64,000 nucleotides of DNA, from the NCBI GenBank assembly GCA_963422745.1, contig OY730477.1, positions 2,418,001 through 2,482,000 of the forward strand, given 5' to 3'. The DNA comes from G963422745 sp963422745 (GTDB lineage: Bacteria; Actinomycetota; Acidimicrobiia; Acidimicrobiales; Aldehydirespiratoraceae). Both the position numbers and the translations under genes were made by a program. This document shows, one piece after another, positions 1 to 9,463 of the stretch (positions within the stretch are counted from its first letter, which is position 1; the number at the start of each line of letters is the position of its first letter). Below the pieces are notes generated by a model. That model did no database searches. It worked only from the letters and a program-made list of their open reading frames with translations, and had not been told where the DNA came from.

Positions 1-549
1 AGTCAGGTGCTTCAAGCCAGCAACGCCCATGTCGCCGGTGAGAAGCACCAGCTTCTCGCCGTCCAGCACCACCCGTACGACAGCCGACATTGCGTTGGCA
101 GTCACGGTTCTTCCATCGCTCACCGAGCCGACTCCACCCAAGGCGAGGTCGGGGGGCGGGTAGACGACCTCGAACCTCAGCGATCCTTCGCTCAGCTCCT
201 CAGTCACCTCAGTCGTCAACTCGACGCGCAGCCGGGTCCCGTTCCGATCGTGCGCGTCCTTCCATGCAACCTTCAGATCGTCCCAAAAGTGACCGCGCTT
301 GGTCGCATCCGTATTGATCCGGATCTCCTCGACCACGACTGACGGGTCGAGCAGCAGTCCAATGAAGCCACCACAATGGTCGGCGTCGCTGTGCGAAGCT
401 ACGGCTAGGCGGACACGCTCGTGCCCCTCAAGACGCAACGCGTCGAGCAGATGCTCACGGAGCGGCGCATCCACAACGACCACACGGTCATCATGTGTGA
501 TGACCGTCGAGTTGCCGTGGCCAACGTCGAGCAGGATCACCTCGTTCAT
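1..549 (-). CDS. Metallo-beta-lactamase-fold hydrolase (partial, runs off left edge)
   Basis: The minus-strand frame is open from ATG at 549 to the window edge, about 183 codons. It opens with a strand ending in LLDVGHGNSTVI, has the metal-binding signature SHSDADHCGG near residue 50, and later LLTGDMG. This is the pattern of ComEC-type metallo-beta-lactamase domains, which bind metal and hydrolyse phosphoesters or nucleic acids. The first metal-box residue sits in HSDADH rather than HxHxDH, a variant also common in ComEC-like proteins. The start overlaps the stop of the receiver gene by ATGA, so it is translationally coupled as the last visible gene of a four-gene operon. It is probably the effector arm of that system (inference). 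The C-terminus is not in the window. Confidence 0.8.
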   Translation of the reverse strand, partial: MNEVILLDVGHGNSTVITHDDRVVVVDAPLREHLLDALRLEGHERVRLAVASHSDADHCGGFIGLLLDPSVVVEEIRINTDATKRGHFWDDLKVAWKDAHDRNGTRLRVELTTEVTEELSEGSLRFEVVYPPPDLALGGVGSVSDGRTVTANAMSAVVRVVLDGEKLVLLTGDMGVAGLKHLT

Positions 550-1232
550 TCGATTTCCGAGTCATCCGGCACGTCTGGGGCAGGTTGCAAATCATCGAAG
601 TAGAGATCCGCAATCTCCGCTGCGCCCGTATTGACGACGCCAAGGAACCGGGCGCCCTTCAGACCAGCGAGATCGTCTTGTTCAGCAGCATCCCCGAGGA
701 TCGCACCAGGTATCGCGATCTTCATGTGGGGATCCCACTGAGGCACCACCACATCAAGCTGCCTTGTGTCTGGGTTGACCCGATCGACTCTCACCAATGC
801 CCTGTGCGGCTCGCGCTCCCGCGTCGGCGAGTCAAGCAACTCACTGCTGGCGGTGTGTATCGCCGCGGCGAGTCGGTCCCCGTCCAGATCACTTCTGCTG
901 ACCAACTCAGGAACACCTCGACGGAAACAACGAATCGAGCTATTGGAGTCCGTCATGTATCCGGTGACAAGTACAGCAGGGATGCCTTCCTGGTAGCAGC
1001 GACTGACAATCTCGGCACCTGTGAAGGGTGCACCATCGGCCCACTCGAGATGATGGTCGCTTACGAGTGCTTGAGCGTGTTCTCGAATCTGGCTGAGTGC
1101 TTCATCGACTGAATCCATCGACTCAAGAACGAAGACCCTGAAGCCGGCCGCCTCGACCGCCATCACCGTCATCTCACGATCGTCCTTGTTGTCATCAAGC
1201 ACGGCAACCGTCTCCACGGCGGACTGGTTCAT
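546..1232 (-). CDS. Receiver-domain (response-regulator-like) protein with C-terminal unknown domain
   Basis: 228 residues. I chose the ATG at 1232 because AGGAG lies 7 bases upstream and the receiver fold starts at once (VAVLDDNKDD). Acidic pair, phospho-acceptor Asp in ALVSDHHL (about residue 57) and the switch Thr in VLVTGY are present. The usual Lys is replaced in a VSRSDL context, so phosphotransfer may be atypical. Residues 140-228 form a beta-rich tail without a recognisable DNA-binding domain, so this is probably not a transcription factor. It overlaps the upstream kinase-like gene (ATGA, once that gene's frame is restored) and the downstream MBL gene (ATGA). A role passing a signal from the kinase-like ATPase to the MBL protein is inference from order. 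Confidence 0.8.
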   Translation of the reverse strand: MNQSAVETVAVLDDNKDDREMTVMAVEAAGFRVFVLESMDSVDEALSQIREHAQALVSDHHLEWADGAPFTGAEIVSRCYQEGIPAVLVTGYMTDSNSSIRCFRRGVPELVSRSDLDGDRLAAAIHTASSELLDSPTREREPHRALVRVDRVNPDTRQLDVVVPQWDPHMKIAIPGAILGDAAEQDDLAGLKGARFLGVVNTGAAEIADLYFDDLQPAPDVPDDSEIE

Positions 1233-3291
1233 GCCTGCTCCTGGATCGGTAGCGTTACCAGGAATTCGGTGCCGCCGAGATCGCTCGTTTCGCTCAACAC
1301 AGCGGAGCCCCCCCCCCCATGTCGGTTGCGGAGTCCCTAACGATGGTGAGACCGAGTCCCGTGCCCTCACTGTGGCTGGTCCGACCTGGTAGCCAAATGT
1401 CGTCTCGGCCAATACCCCGGATTCCGTTTCCAGAATCTGCCACGGCCAGGGTCGCGAAGTGAGGCTGGTCATCCACAGACAGTGACACGCGAATCTGCCT
1501 CGGCCGCCTACCACTCTCGACGACGGCCCTGAGTGCGTTGACCAGAAGGTTGGCCACGATCGACTCGATCGCAGCGGGCGGAGCAAACACAGGCACCTCT
1601 GCTTCAGGAAGACTGCGTTCGACCTCGATCTTGGCATCCACAAGGAACGGTTCAAGGAGCTCCAGGACATCCTCAACCGCCACGCGTACGTCAACTCGCC
1701 GTGATCGCCGTTTGTCTCTCTGCAGCAATCTCAAAGGCATCTGCGCCCACTTTCCTAAGGCAAGCGCAGCTTTCTCAATCGCGTTCAATTGCCGCCCTAC
1801 GGCAGCACTGAACGCCTCACCGAACTGCTTCTGACCCGACTCTCGGGCGAGTTTCACTGCCTGCTCAATCCTGCTTGCAGGCTTGATGGATTCATGAGCA
1901 AAGGCGGACGAGGTGGTCCCAACAGTGCCCAGGGTCCGATACAACAGGACATCTTCCTTCAGGGACTCGAGCTGGCGCTCAAGCGCCTTCTCGTACCTAG
2001 CGAACGCTGCCCGCGCCGCCGGATCCGACTCTTCGAGAGTTGACCGGACCGTGTCTGCGTCCGTGTCGGCTCCCTTCCGGTCGCGCTTGGCCTTCTCGCG
2101 ATCAGTTTGCCGCCGCTTCTCCGCGACCCTCTCAAGCTCTGCAGCTGACCAGTCAAGGGCATCTTGACAAAACGAGCGGAGTTCCCCGAAAGCGCTGCTC
2201 TCAATAAAGCCCGTTCGGTCGGTCTTCTGCACGAGTAGTTCGTCGTCGGACTCGAGAACGACCCGCCCAACGCTGTTATTGGTCGACGGGCGGTTCTCCG
2301 GGCTCCGGGCTCGACGGAGGTTCATAGCGAGCCAGTCGTAGCCGGTGTCTCCGTACGGAGGCACGCGCAGGTGATGCTGATAGATATGCACGCCGCCCAC
2401 GACTCTCAGCCAGTCCCTCACTTCGCTCAAAGTGGATGAGCGAGTAGCAAAGTTTGCGCCTGACAGATTGAACACCCAAATCTCGAAACGCGCCTCCGAC
2501 GAGGAGTAGGTCTCTCCGTCCCGTCGGGCCGCGAGGTTTGCGTGCTCGGCCGCAAACCGGACATCACCCGCAGGGTCCAACACGCGCGCCTTGGCAGACC
2601 CATTCGTGTCCAACTCGGCGACGATTCGGTACTCAACGTCCTCAAAGTAGCTTTCTGCGACCCGCCTCTCAAGGTCCTCGAACTCCGGTGCAAGCAAGAC
2701 GGGCCTGAAGCCCTCAGCGTGCTCGAATGGATCCTTCAGGAGGACGAGAGAGCGCGCGAGCCGATTCAAATGCGACCGGCCGAACTCCTCTCTCAGGTCC
2801 CGTAGCTCGATCGTGGTGCCCGGACTCCGCGACGTCTTCGCCTTCTTTACCTCGATCGGGACATCCTCGACCACTCGTGCCCCATCGAATTCGTCCCACT
2901 CGATTGAGACCTCATACTCCACACCCGGCTCGCTCGCAGGACGAGTTTGTAGGACCGCAGTTCGCCCGAGTCGCAGACCTGCCAGCCTGCCGAGGCCCTT
3001 GTCGCCGGCCGGGACTCGATCACCACGAGTCCTCACAACTCGGGTCTTCTGGGACCTCCCGAGGACGAGCCACCCATCGACTATCGAGTCCCTGGTGAGG
3101 CCGTCACCGTCGTCCTCTACGACGATCGTCCCGCCACCGCTGCGCGCTTCAGCGAGGTCAATGGTGCACGTCTTGGCGTCGGCGTCGTAGGCGTTGCGTA
3201 CCAACTCCACGATCCCCTGATCCGGATGCGGAACTAGTTCCTCCCCGAGTCTGCGGAGAATCTGAGGCGCGAATCCGAAGCGCTCCGTCAT
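1229..3291 (-). CDS. MORC-like GHKL ATPase fused to histidine-kinase core (C-terminus frameshifted in an 11-C run)
   Basis: The N-terminal half is a MORC/Hsp90-type GHKL ATPase: N-box ELVRNAYDADA at about 27-38, EDDGDGLT at about 57, GDKGLGRLAGLRLG at about 100. The C-terminal half has an H-box-like FAHESIKPASRI, an N-box (NLLVNALRAV), VADSGNGI and GTGLGLTIV, so it resembles a second, kinase-type ATPase. As written, the frame ends at 1294 just after the run of 11 C at 1308-1318. Adding one base to that run restores a normal kinase tail (SETSDLGGTEFLVTLPI) that ends at 1229 and overlaps the receiver gene by ATGA, like the other junctions here. So the frameshift is either an assembly error or slippage/phase variation. 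MORC-like ATPases are known from bacterial restriction-like operons; a phage-defence or DNA-damage role is inference. Confidence 0.85.
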
Positions 3292-4610
3292 CCTCGGTTA
3301 CCTAGCAGCTCTTCAAGAGCGAGCGTTGATAGATGTCGACCGCCGAGTCGGTGATCAAGCCACTCCGAAACGGCCTCGCTCTCGAGCACGCGGACAAGTC
3401 GTTCGCACTCGTCGAGACCTCCCGACTCCGGCCGTAGCACGATCAGGTGGTTCTCCACTGCCACGGACTGCACACCCTCGACAGCCACCGCTCGAGCGCG
3501 TGGTCGCTGCCCGGGTCGCGATGTCCTCTTTACGACAACGAACGGCGGAGTGAAGACCGTGCCGTCGAATGCTCGGCGCTCATGTGGTGGTGGGGTCGCA
3601 GTCCCGGCTGGCCCGGCGTTGGACGCCGACAAGAACCGGTGCATCGGGCCCCGCTCGGCGTGTCGGTGAGGAACGACCGCTCCGCAGCTCACGGTCCACC
3701 GCCCCAGACCGGACAGGTCTAGGGACGGCGGCGATGGCCACCACGACGGCTGAGCCTTCGATTGTTTCTGACGTCGAAGCGAAATCAAGAACACGTCGAT
3801 GTCCGCATCAACATCGAATTGGCCGAGAGGCTGAATCGATTGAATGGATGCGCCCGCCTCAAGGGTCTCCCGCCATGCGGAGTACCTCGAGCCAGTGCGT
3901 AGGACATCGGGGAGCAGCGCCACTAGTCGGTCACCGCTTGCGGCGCCCGACAGCCACGCTGACATGAATACCGCAGCGTGTGACACCAGGCCTTTTGCGA
4001 TGTCGTACCAGTCAGGGGCCACAACGGTGCCGAACGGGGGGTTGAGAAGAGCCCAAGACGGAAAGTCACCCTCGAGTAGCCGACCGACGCCGCAGCCCTG
4101 GGTGATTGAGGGAAAGTAGCTTTGCAGGTCACGAGTGTTCCCGACTGCCCTGGTTCGTAGCGATGCGGCCAACACGAGCCGGGCGCGAGCGAGACGAACA
4201 AATTCAGCTTCTCGATCGATCCCGCAGAGCAGTCGTCCCCAGGTGTCCAGGGTTTCAGCGAGTGTCGGTTGAACCGGGAGTCGGTCCGACCATCGCAGCA
4301 AGAGGTCTCCCGCCCCACATGCAGGATCGAGTGCCGAATGCGAACGGGGCGCTCGCGGCAGCGACGCGCGAAATGGCCCGTCCCGCAACGCGGATGTCGT
4401 GAAGAACGCGCCACCCTCCCGCCGCCACGCCCGACTGGTGAGGCGACGCAGTGCGCGCGACGGTGCTCCATCAAGGACCGCCGCCTCCGCGGTCACCGTG
4501 GCGCGTCCAGCCAGAACCCCCTCGGCTAGTTCCTCCACTTCGCAGACATAGGAACGGTAGCCGTGCAACGACTCAGAGCTGACTCCGCCAGAGGTAGGCG
4601 ACCTTCTCAT
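3288..4610 (-). CDS. N6-adenine-type DNA methyltransferase-like protein
   Basis: 440 residues. The SAM-binding motif DPACGAGDLLLRW (about residue 97) and the catalytic NPPF motif in LLNPPFGTVV (about residue 190) identify a gamma-class adenine-N6 methylase fold like those of type I/IIG or BREX-like systems. No specificity subunit or nuclease is seen nearby. The start at 4610 has GGAGAG immediately upstream. It is the first gene of the operon and its stop overlaps the ATPase start (ATGA). It could modify host DNA to mark self for the downstream system or act as an effector; both are inference. The short N-terminus and the lack of a recognition domain make the target site unpredictable. Confidence 0.8.
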   Translation of the reverse strand: MRRSPTSGGVSSESLHGYRSYVCEVEELAEGVLAGRATVTAEAAVLDGAPSRALRRLTSRAWRREGGAFFTTSALRDGPFRASLPRAPRSHSALDPACGAGDLLLRWSDRLPVQPTLAETLDTWGRLLCGIDREAEFVRLARARLVLAASLRTRAVGNTRDLQSYFPSITQGCGVGRLLEGDFPSWALLNPPFGTVVAPDWYDIAKGLVSHAAVFMSAWLSGAASGDRLVALLPDVLRTGSRYSAWRETLEAGASIQSIQPLGQFDVDADIDVFLISLRRQKQSKAQPSWWPSPPSLDLSGLGRWTVSCGAVVPHRHAERGPMHRFLSASNAGPAGTATPPPHERRAFDGTVFTPPFVVVKRTSRPGQRPRARAVAVEGVQSVAVENHLIVLRPESGGLDECERLVRVLESEAVSEWLDHRLGGRHLSTLALEELLGNRG

Positions 4611-5393
4611 CTCTCCAGCGTAGTTCTGCTGCTTTCATTCCTCGGCCTACGCCGCAAGCGCTGAAGAATGACATCCAAGATCAAGCTGACCCCAAGTTGT
4701 CATGCCGCCGTAGCCGCGCCGCCGCCAACCGCTCAGGGTCTGCGTTGACGGTCGACTCGACTGCTTGAACGCTGTCTCGGTGTCGTGGCCTCGGTCGCTT
4801 TCCTTGCATCCACCCAACTACACAGAACGGGCGTGACAAGCACCACCGATGCGAGCTCAACAAGGGCGAGTGCGACCGGCTTCGCCCCGGCTCGAAGTTG
4901 CCAGCGACCCGGTAGGTGCAGGCCGGGGCCCGGTCATGTGCCGCATCAGGCGCTCATGCCAGATGAATCCTGTCGTCATCGTGCGACCTTCAACCGGCGC
5001 AGTGGTCGGCGCCGTGCAACGGGGGCACGTCGTGGGCTGGGTTCTGGTCGAAGAAGCCGACTGGCAATCATCGTGAAGCCTGCATACTCGACCGGCATGA
5101 TCGGCCAGTCCCTCGGACCGTGAGACGCCGCAACTACCCGTGGAGCGGGTCGTCGACGTGCACCAGAGTCTTGAGGTCGTAGTCACGTGCCTCGATCTCG
5201 GCTGAGCCACGGATGAGCTTCCAACAAACACGATCTGGCCGCGTGCCGACCGGATGGCCAGCAGACAAACCCGTGTGAGCCGAGCTAGCCCAAAGAGGCC
5301 GAGACAAAGGCCTGGTGAGGCCTCTGCTCCTCGGTCATCCAACGTGCCACAGTAGGCACCGCACCGGACGAACTCGGCCCGGAGCAAAGTAAA
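4611..5393. other. Gene-poor gap with a protein-like minus-strand remnant
   Basis: No intact gene is supported. On the minus strand a protein-like tail of about 40 residues (…KLIRGSAEIEARDYDLKTL, then VHVDDPLHG) ends at a TAG at 5134-5136, and just upstream is a short start-like stretch MTEEQRPHQAFV ending at once. These look like pieces of a degraded gene that I cannot name. The promoter of the methylase operon should lie in the right part of 4611-4800. Confidence 0.35.
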
Positions 5394-5423
5394 GGGAGGA
5401 GCGGCCCGTAGGCGGCTCCTCCC
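5394..5423. terminator. Bidirectional hairpin terminator
   Basis: GGGAGGAGC at 5394-5402 pairs with GGCTCCTCCC at 5414-5423 around a GC-rich loop. On the minus strand it is followed by TTTACTTT, on the plus strand by GTTTA. It separates the left operon's upstream region from the HEPN-like pseudogene. Confidence 0.5.
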
Positions 5424-5479
5424 GTTTAGACGGTGACCGACACCTGCGTGTCAAAGTCTGCTCACAACATACTTGAACT

Positions 5480-7080
5480 GTGACTGCACCGGAACCCGAA
5501 TCTCACAGACGTCGCTCGTGCTGGCGCGCCTCGTCGACTTCTTCGGCCACCGGACCCCATGGCACCGGCGTCTCTAGAACGTCGGAACGTGCCTCGCGCT
5601 CTAGGAGGTCCTCGAGTACGCCGACGCCTGCCTCAGCGGCTCCGTTCCGAACACCCAAAGTCTCCGGATCGTCGTGGGGACTGCGAAACGCGAGGTCAGT
5701 CGCGATCCGGGCGCAGCCCCGCTCGCCGGCGAGATCCGGGCACGTCTCGACGCCCTCGATGTCACCTCGCCGTCACAAGTTCCCGTGGCCGCCCGGGACG
5801 AGCTAGACCAGCTCGTTCGCCGCCTCGGATCCGACTACCTCCGGAACTGGACCTTTGCGACCCCCGAGCCGGCTGTCGAGTTCACCGCACGAGCGCTCGC
5901 TGCGCATCTCCTCGACCTCGGGTTCAGCCCGGATCACCTACACCGCTGGATCACCGCCGTCAGCAGCGACATCACGAGCCTGGCTCAGGTCACCGCAGCG
6001 ACCCTGGACATGGTGACGAGGATGTCAATCCGGACCTACATGGTCTTCGTTCCCTGCGCCGCCCCTTACGACAAACCCGTCACCGATGCCGGCCGGGTCC
6101 GCTGGCTCGACGGCCACGCCGCGGCCATATGGCTGCGAGAGAACCTCCCGGACACGGAGTCACGTCGACACTCGGGTGGGTTCCTCCTCGAGATCGAAGG
6201 CCGAGATTCCTGGTCTGCAGTCGAAGAGGCTCGCGTCATCGTCGCTCGTGCCGATGCCCGGGCCAAGGCCACCAGCCCGTCGAACGAGACGATCCGCCTA
6301 GACGGCTGGGCCCGGATCGCCGGTGACCAGCGTTCCTACGAGATCCGCCCAACGCCTCGGCAGATCGAGATCGGCAGCCTCGTCCGCCAAGACGCTGTCT
6401 ACCGATTCGACGGCGGACTACCCCCAACAACCGACGACGCCCTCGAGTTGGCGTCCTACATGGAATCCCCATCGGCAGGTGCCGCCGTCACGGGGGATGG
6501 TCCGCCATCGAGGCGCTCCTCATCCGACCCGGCGAAGGCAGTCACCACCTCGCCGCCGACCGGCTCGCGTCACTGATCGCCTGCTCGCTACCTCGTGCCG
6601 AGTTCCCTCCCCTGGCCTACCGCCACCTGGAAAACTCCAACGACGACCTCGCCGGCGCACTCAACGAAACCCACACGAACTTCGAGAAGGTCGAACTCGT
6701 CGAGGCCCACCTCCGAGCGGGCGCCCGTCTCGATCTGATCCACGGCAGCGACCTTTGCCGCCCAGGACCGCATCCTCGCGATCATCCAGAACCCTGCCGC
6801 CGAGCTCGGTCGAATCAAGACTTACGTCACCGAGTCGCTCCGTCGCCTCTACAACCAGCGCAACACCGTTGCCCACGCTGGCTCCCTCCGGTCGGTTGCA
6901 CTCACGGCCACGACCCGAACGGCGCTGAGCCTCGCTGGCGCTGGACTTGACCGCATCGTCCACGCCCAACTCGAAACTGGCGGCGAGCTCACACCCCTGC
7001 ACCTCGTCGCCCGAGCCGAAGTCGAACTGGACCTCGCCGGAGGCACCGGTGGGCGAACGCTGAGTTCCCTGCTCGAGTAG
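5480..7080 (+). pseudogene. Broken large gene with C-terminal HEPN-like (RNxxxH) domain
   Basis: One protein of about 520 residues can be read by joining frames. Segment 1 (LVLARLVDFFGHRTPWHRRL) is interrupted by TAG at 5575-5577 and TAG at 5602-5604, then stays open as GTAKREVSRDPG… to about 6490. A frame change at the GGGGG of 6492-6496 leads into WSAIEALLIRPGEG, and a second at about 6752 into FAAQDRILAIIQNP, ending in LSSLLE at 7080. The last part contains YNQRNTVAHAG, matching the RNxxxH active-site pattern of HEPN ribonucleases, common in abortive-infection proteins. With at least four lesions it is very likely dead. Sequencing error could explain some frameshifts but not the two TAGs. 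The parent family of the N-terminal part is not recognised. Confidence 0.65.
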
Positions 7081-7164
7081 GCCGCTCACCGTCAGCCCCG
7101 CAGCTACCAGGCCCGGGGGTGTCGCAACGCGTCGGTAAGTTGAGCCTTGCGCGATGGAGGGGCC

Positions 7165-8034
7165 ATGGTTCGAAGGATGACACCCGTCCAGTACAACGCC
7201 TGGGTGCGACAGTACAACGCCCGTCGCAAGAGTGCGATCGACCAGTACAACGCAGAAGTCCGCCGAGTCAAAGCGCACAACGAGCGGGTCGTCCGCGACC
7301 ACAACCGTCGAGCCCGCGCACACAACGAACGGCTACGACGCGAGATCGCCAAACTCAACTCGAAGCCGAGCGTCCGCCACTCCTCCTACCGCACGTCCGT
7401 GGTGACGCTCACCGAAACGTTCAGCCGACTCGAAGCTGCAGTCCAATCGGAGCGATGGACGGGATCCGACGAGCTGTTCGACCTCAGCGAGTCCGAAACC
7501 GCCAACAGCGTCGGCGCGCTCAATTCCCTTCTCGAGGAGCGGACCGACAACCCGGCTTCGGAGGCCGAAATCGTCGTCCTCCGAGCTACCACCATCACGA
7601 CCGAACTGTCGAGATGCGAGGCAGACCTTGATGCGCGATGGCGGGGTGCCCTCTTCTCGCTGCACCCCGACAACCCTGACGCATCCCGCCACTTCTGTAC
7701 CAGTGCCCGCGAGCTGCTCGCCTCATTTCTGGAGTTCGTCGCACCCGATGAGGAAGTGCTCGCAGCCGACCCGAACTGCCAAATGACACCCAACGGCTCC
7801 GTCTCGCGTCGGGCACGCGTGCGGCACTGCCTGGTCCGACAGGGCGCCCACGACCCCAACCTCGAGGTGTTCGTGGAAGACGACCTCAACAACGTCGTGA
7901 GCCTCTTCGACGAGTTCAACTCCGGAACCCACGGAGAGGCAGGGCGATTCGATCTCGTCGCCCTGACCGCCATCAAGCAGCGCATGGAGGGAGCCATCCA
8001 GTTCGTCTCACGCATCTCAGCTGTGCAGGGATAG
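7165..8034 (+). CDS. pPIWI-associating-nuclease-like domain protein
   Basis: 289 residues. The ATG at 7165 is preferred because GGAGG lies 4 bases upstream. An N-terminal basic helical region repeats Gln/Asn-Tyr-Asn units (QYNAWVRQYNARR, IDQYNAEVRR, then AHNERVVRDHNRRARAHNER), probably a coiled coil. The C-terminal half (about 155-285) carries WRGALFSL, RHFCTSARELL and a RRARVRHCL stretch, which I recognise as the pPIWI-associating nuclease family found in prokaryotic defence contexts. No Argonaute/PIWI gene is visible. It follows the HEPN-like pseudogene by 84 bases and may be the surviving part of a two-gene defence unit (inference). Confidence 0.7.
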   Translation: MVRRMTPVQYNAWVRQYNARRKSAIDQYNAEVRRVKAHNERVVRDHNRRARAHNERLRREIAKLNSKPSVRHSSYRTSVVTLTETFSRLEAAVQSERWTGSDELFDLSESETANSVGALNSLLEERTDNPASEAEIVVLRATTITTELSRCEADLDARWRGALFSLHPDNPDASRHFCTSARELLASFLEFVAPDEEVLAADPNCQMTPNGSVSRRARVRHCLVRQGAHDPNLEVFVEDDLNNVVSLFDEFNSGTHGEAGRFDLVALTAIKQRMEGAIQFVSRISAVQG

Positions 8035-8316
8035 GTCTCGCGCTGCGAAGCCCTGATGACGCAGGCCCGTGTCTCCACACCCCACCAGATTCGGAAGCCG
8101 ATCCGTGCACCAACGCCGAATCGCGAACATCGGTACACGCGCCCCACCTACACCTGACCAGGCGAAACGCGGGTTCCAAGTGTGTCGGAGGGGCGACTTC
8201 AACCCAAAGGTACACGCACGCCCTGGACCGCTGAACTGGTCGCCGCGTAGCTGTTCACCTGGTCACAAGCATTGAGGCGCTCGGCAGCGCGTACCTCCAG
8301 CTCAGCTCGGATGTGA
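8035..8316. other. Gap with a tRNA-3'-end-like repeat
   Basis: No gene seen. 8181-8198 (TGTGTCGGAGGGGCGACT) is repeated exactly at 14421-14438 and resembles, on the minus strand, a tRNA T-arm plus acceptor end (GGTTGAAGTCGCCCCTCCGA). It may be an integration scar. Confidence 0.35.
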
Positions 8317-8516
8317 GCCTGCCACGGCTTCGTTGACAGCCAAGTCAGCGAAGGCGGCTACGGATCGACCAGCGAGTACTTCCGCGACCTGATCCGACGC
8401 GACCACGACCGGCCCCAACTGAGCGCCCTCATCAAAGGGGCCCGCTCCCAATCGCCGCTAAAGCCGACGCCGCCTACTTCGCCTCACTACGAGATCGAGC
8501 CCACGCCAAAGCCTGA
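8317..8516 (+). pseudogene. parD: ParD-type antitoxin remnant
   Basis: The first readable stretch begins FVDSQVSEGGYGSTSEYFRD, the standard ParD/CopG ribbon-helix-helix pattern, and continues to about 8450. A frame change then leads to AAKADAAYFASLRDRAHAKA and a stop at 8514-8516, the normal ParD tail. The N-terminal beta strand and start codon are missing. It lies 21 bases upstream of the matching toxin remnant, so this is a dead parDE module. Confidence 0.7.
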
Positions 8517-8537
8517 CCCTGAAGAAGCTCCGCAAAC

Positions 8538-8853
8538 ATGCACGCTCGTCTCCGAGCCGTCGCCGCCGCTGATGTCGACGCCGCCATCAACCACTACCAA
8601 AACAACGCCAGCCCCGAGATCGCCGTTGACCTCATCAACAACCTTAGAACCGCGCTCCCACCTGACCCGATACCCCTTCAACGGCTCTCTCCGGTTCGGC
8701 TACGAACTCGAGATACCAAACCTGCACAGCTGGTCTCTCACCAAGTTCTCCTACCTACCCGACGAGGACCTCCTCGACATCTGGGGCATCCTTCACACCA
8801 AACGAGACATCCCCGCCCACCTCCAACCAGACAACAGCACCCCCAAAAACTAA
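8538..8853 (+). pseudogene. parE: ParE/RelE-type toxin remnant
   Basis: It starts at ATG 8538 with HARLRAVAAADVDAAINHY, typical of ParE. Near 8645 the frame changes to SHLTRYPFNGSLRFGYELE and continues through WSLTKFSYLP, LLDIWGILHTKRDIPAHL to the stop at 8851-8853. This covers the whole toxin fold but needs a frameshift and a small loss in the middle, so it is inactive. It pairs with the ParD remnant just upstream. Confidence 0.7.
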
Positions 8854-8995
8854 ACGACACAACCAGCAGAACTCGGCAGCGCTGCCATCGTCACCAGATC
8901 GCCCGGCACTGAACACAATCTCGCGGCCACCCAGTCGCCCGTCCGCAGCCACCACGATCCGTGTCCGATTCGTAGAGACTCCGACAACCCCACCT

Positions 8996-9060
8996 AGGGC
9001 TATGGCGCATCACCGGTGAACTCAACCGGCTCGAACACCGCATCGGCGCATCCACCGTAT
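8996..9060 (+). mobile_element. Transposase/integrase core fragment
   Basis: The plus strand reads LWRITGELNRLEHRIGASTV followed by WRI, the region just before the second catalytic residue of rve-type (IS3/IS481-like) integrases. No start or rest of the gene is present. A different piece of a similar transposase lies at 15055-15316. Confidence 0.55.
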
Positions 9061-9113
9061 GGAGAATTCCTCTGGCCCCGGTCCTCTGTACTCAAGACCT
9101 CTCCCACCAAGAA

Positions 9114-9463
9114 ATGAACCAGGGGCAGTACATGGCATTGTGTGACCACCGTGGTGTCCTCATCAACGACCCGATTGCACTCAAGATCGACGACGACTGC
9201 TATTGGCTGTCGATCGACAATTCCGACATTTGGTTCTGGGCTTGCTGGGTTCGCGACTTGAAGTACTCTGGTTCAGCGACGCCGAGGTCGACGGAATCCC
9301 GCTCAAGATCGCCCGCTCAGACTGGTCGAAACAAGGCGGCTTCGAGCTCTGCCTTCTCGATTCGACGATGGGCGACAAGCTCTGGCAGGTCACCAAAGAA
9401 GCAGGCCAGCCGTTCGGTATCGGCCCTGGCTACCCGAACCCCGACGAAAGTATCAACGCATGA
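9114..9463 (+). pseudogene. GcvT/DmdA-family (dimethylsulfoniopropionate demethylase-like) remnant
   Basis: The piece QYMALCDHRGVLINDPIALK … CYWLSIDNSDIWFWAC matches the folate-binding GcvT/DmdA family. It then jumps to WVRDLKY, changes frame near 9260, and continues with FSDAEVDGIPLKIARSDWSK and MGDKLWQVTKEAGQPFGIGP, ending at 9463. About 60 codons are missing between the two parts, and the N- and C-terminal domains are absent, so it is nonfunctional. The TGA overlaps the ATG of the next methyltransferase gene. The choice between DmdA and another GcvT-like demethylase is not certain. Confidence 0.6.

Noticed and set aside
4857..5387. 176-codon minus-strand frame
   Set aside because: No protein-like pattern; a different frame in the same place shows a short protein-like tail.
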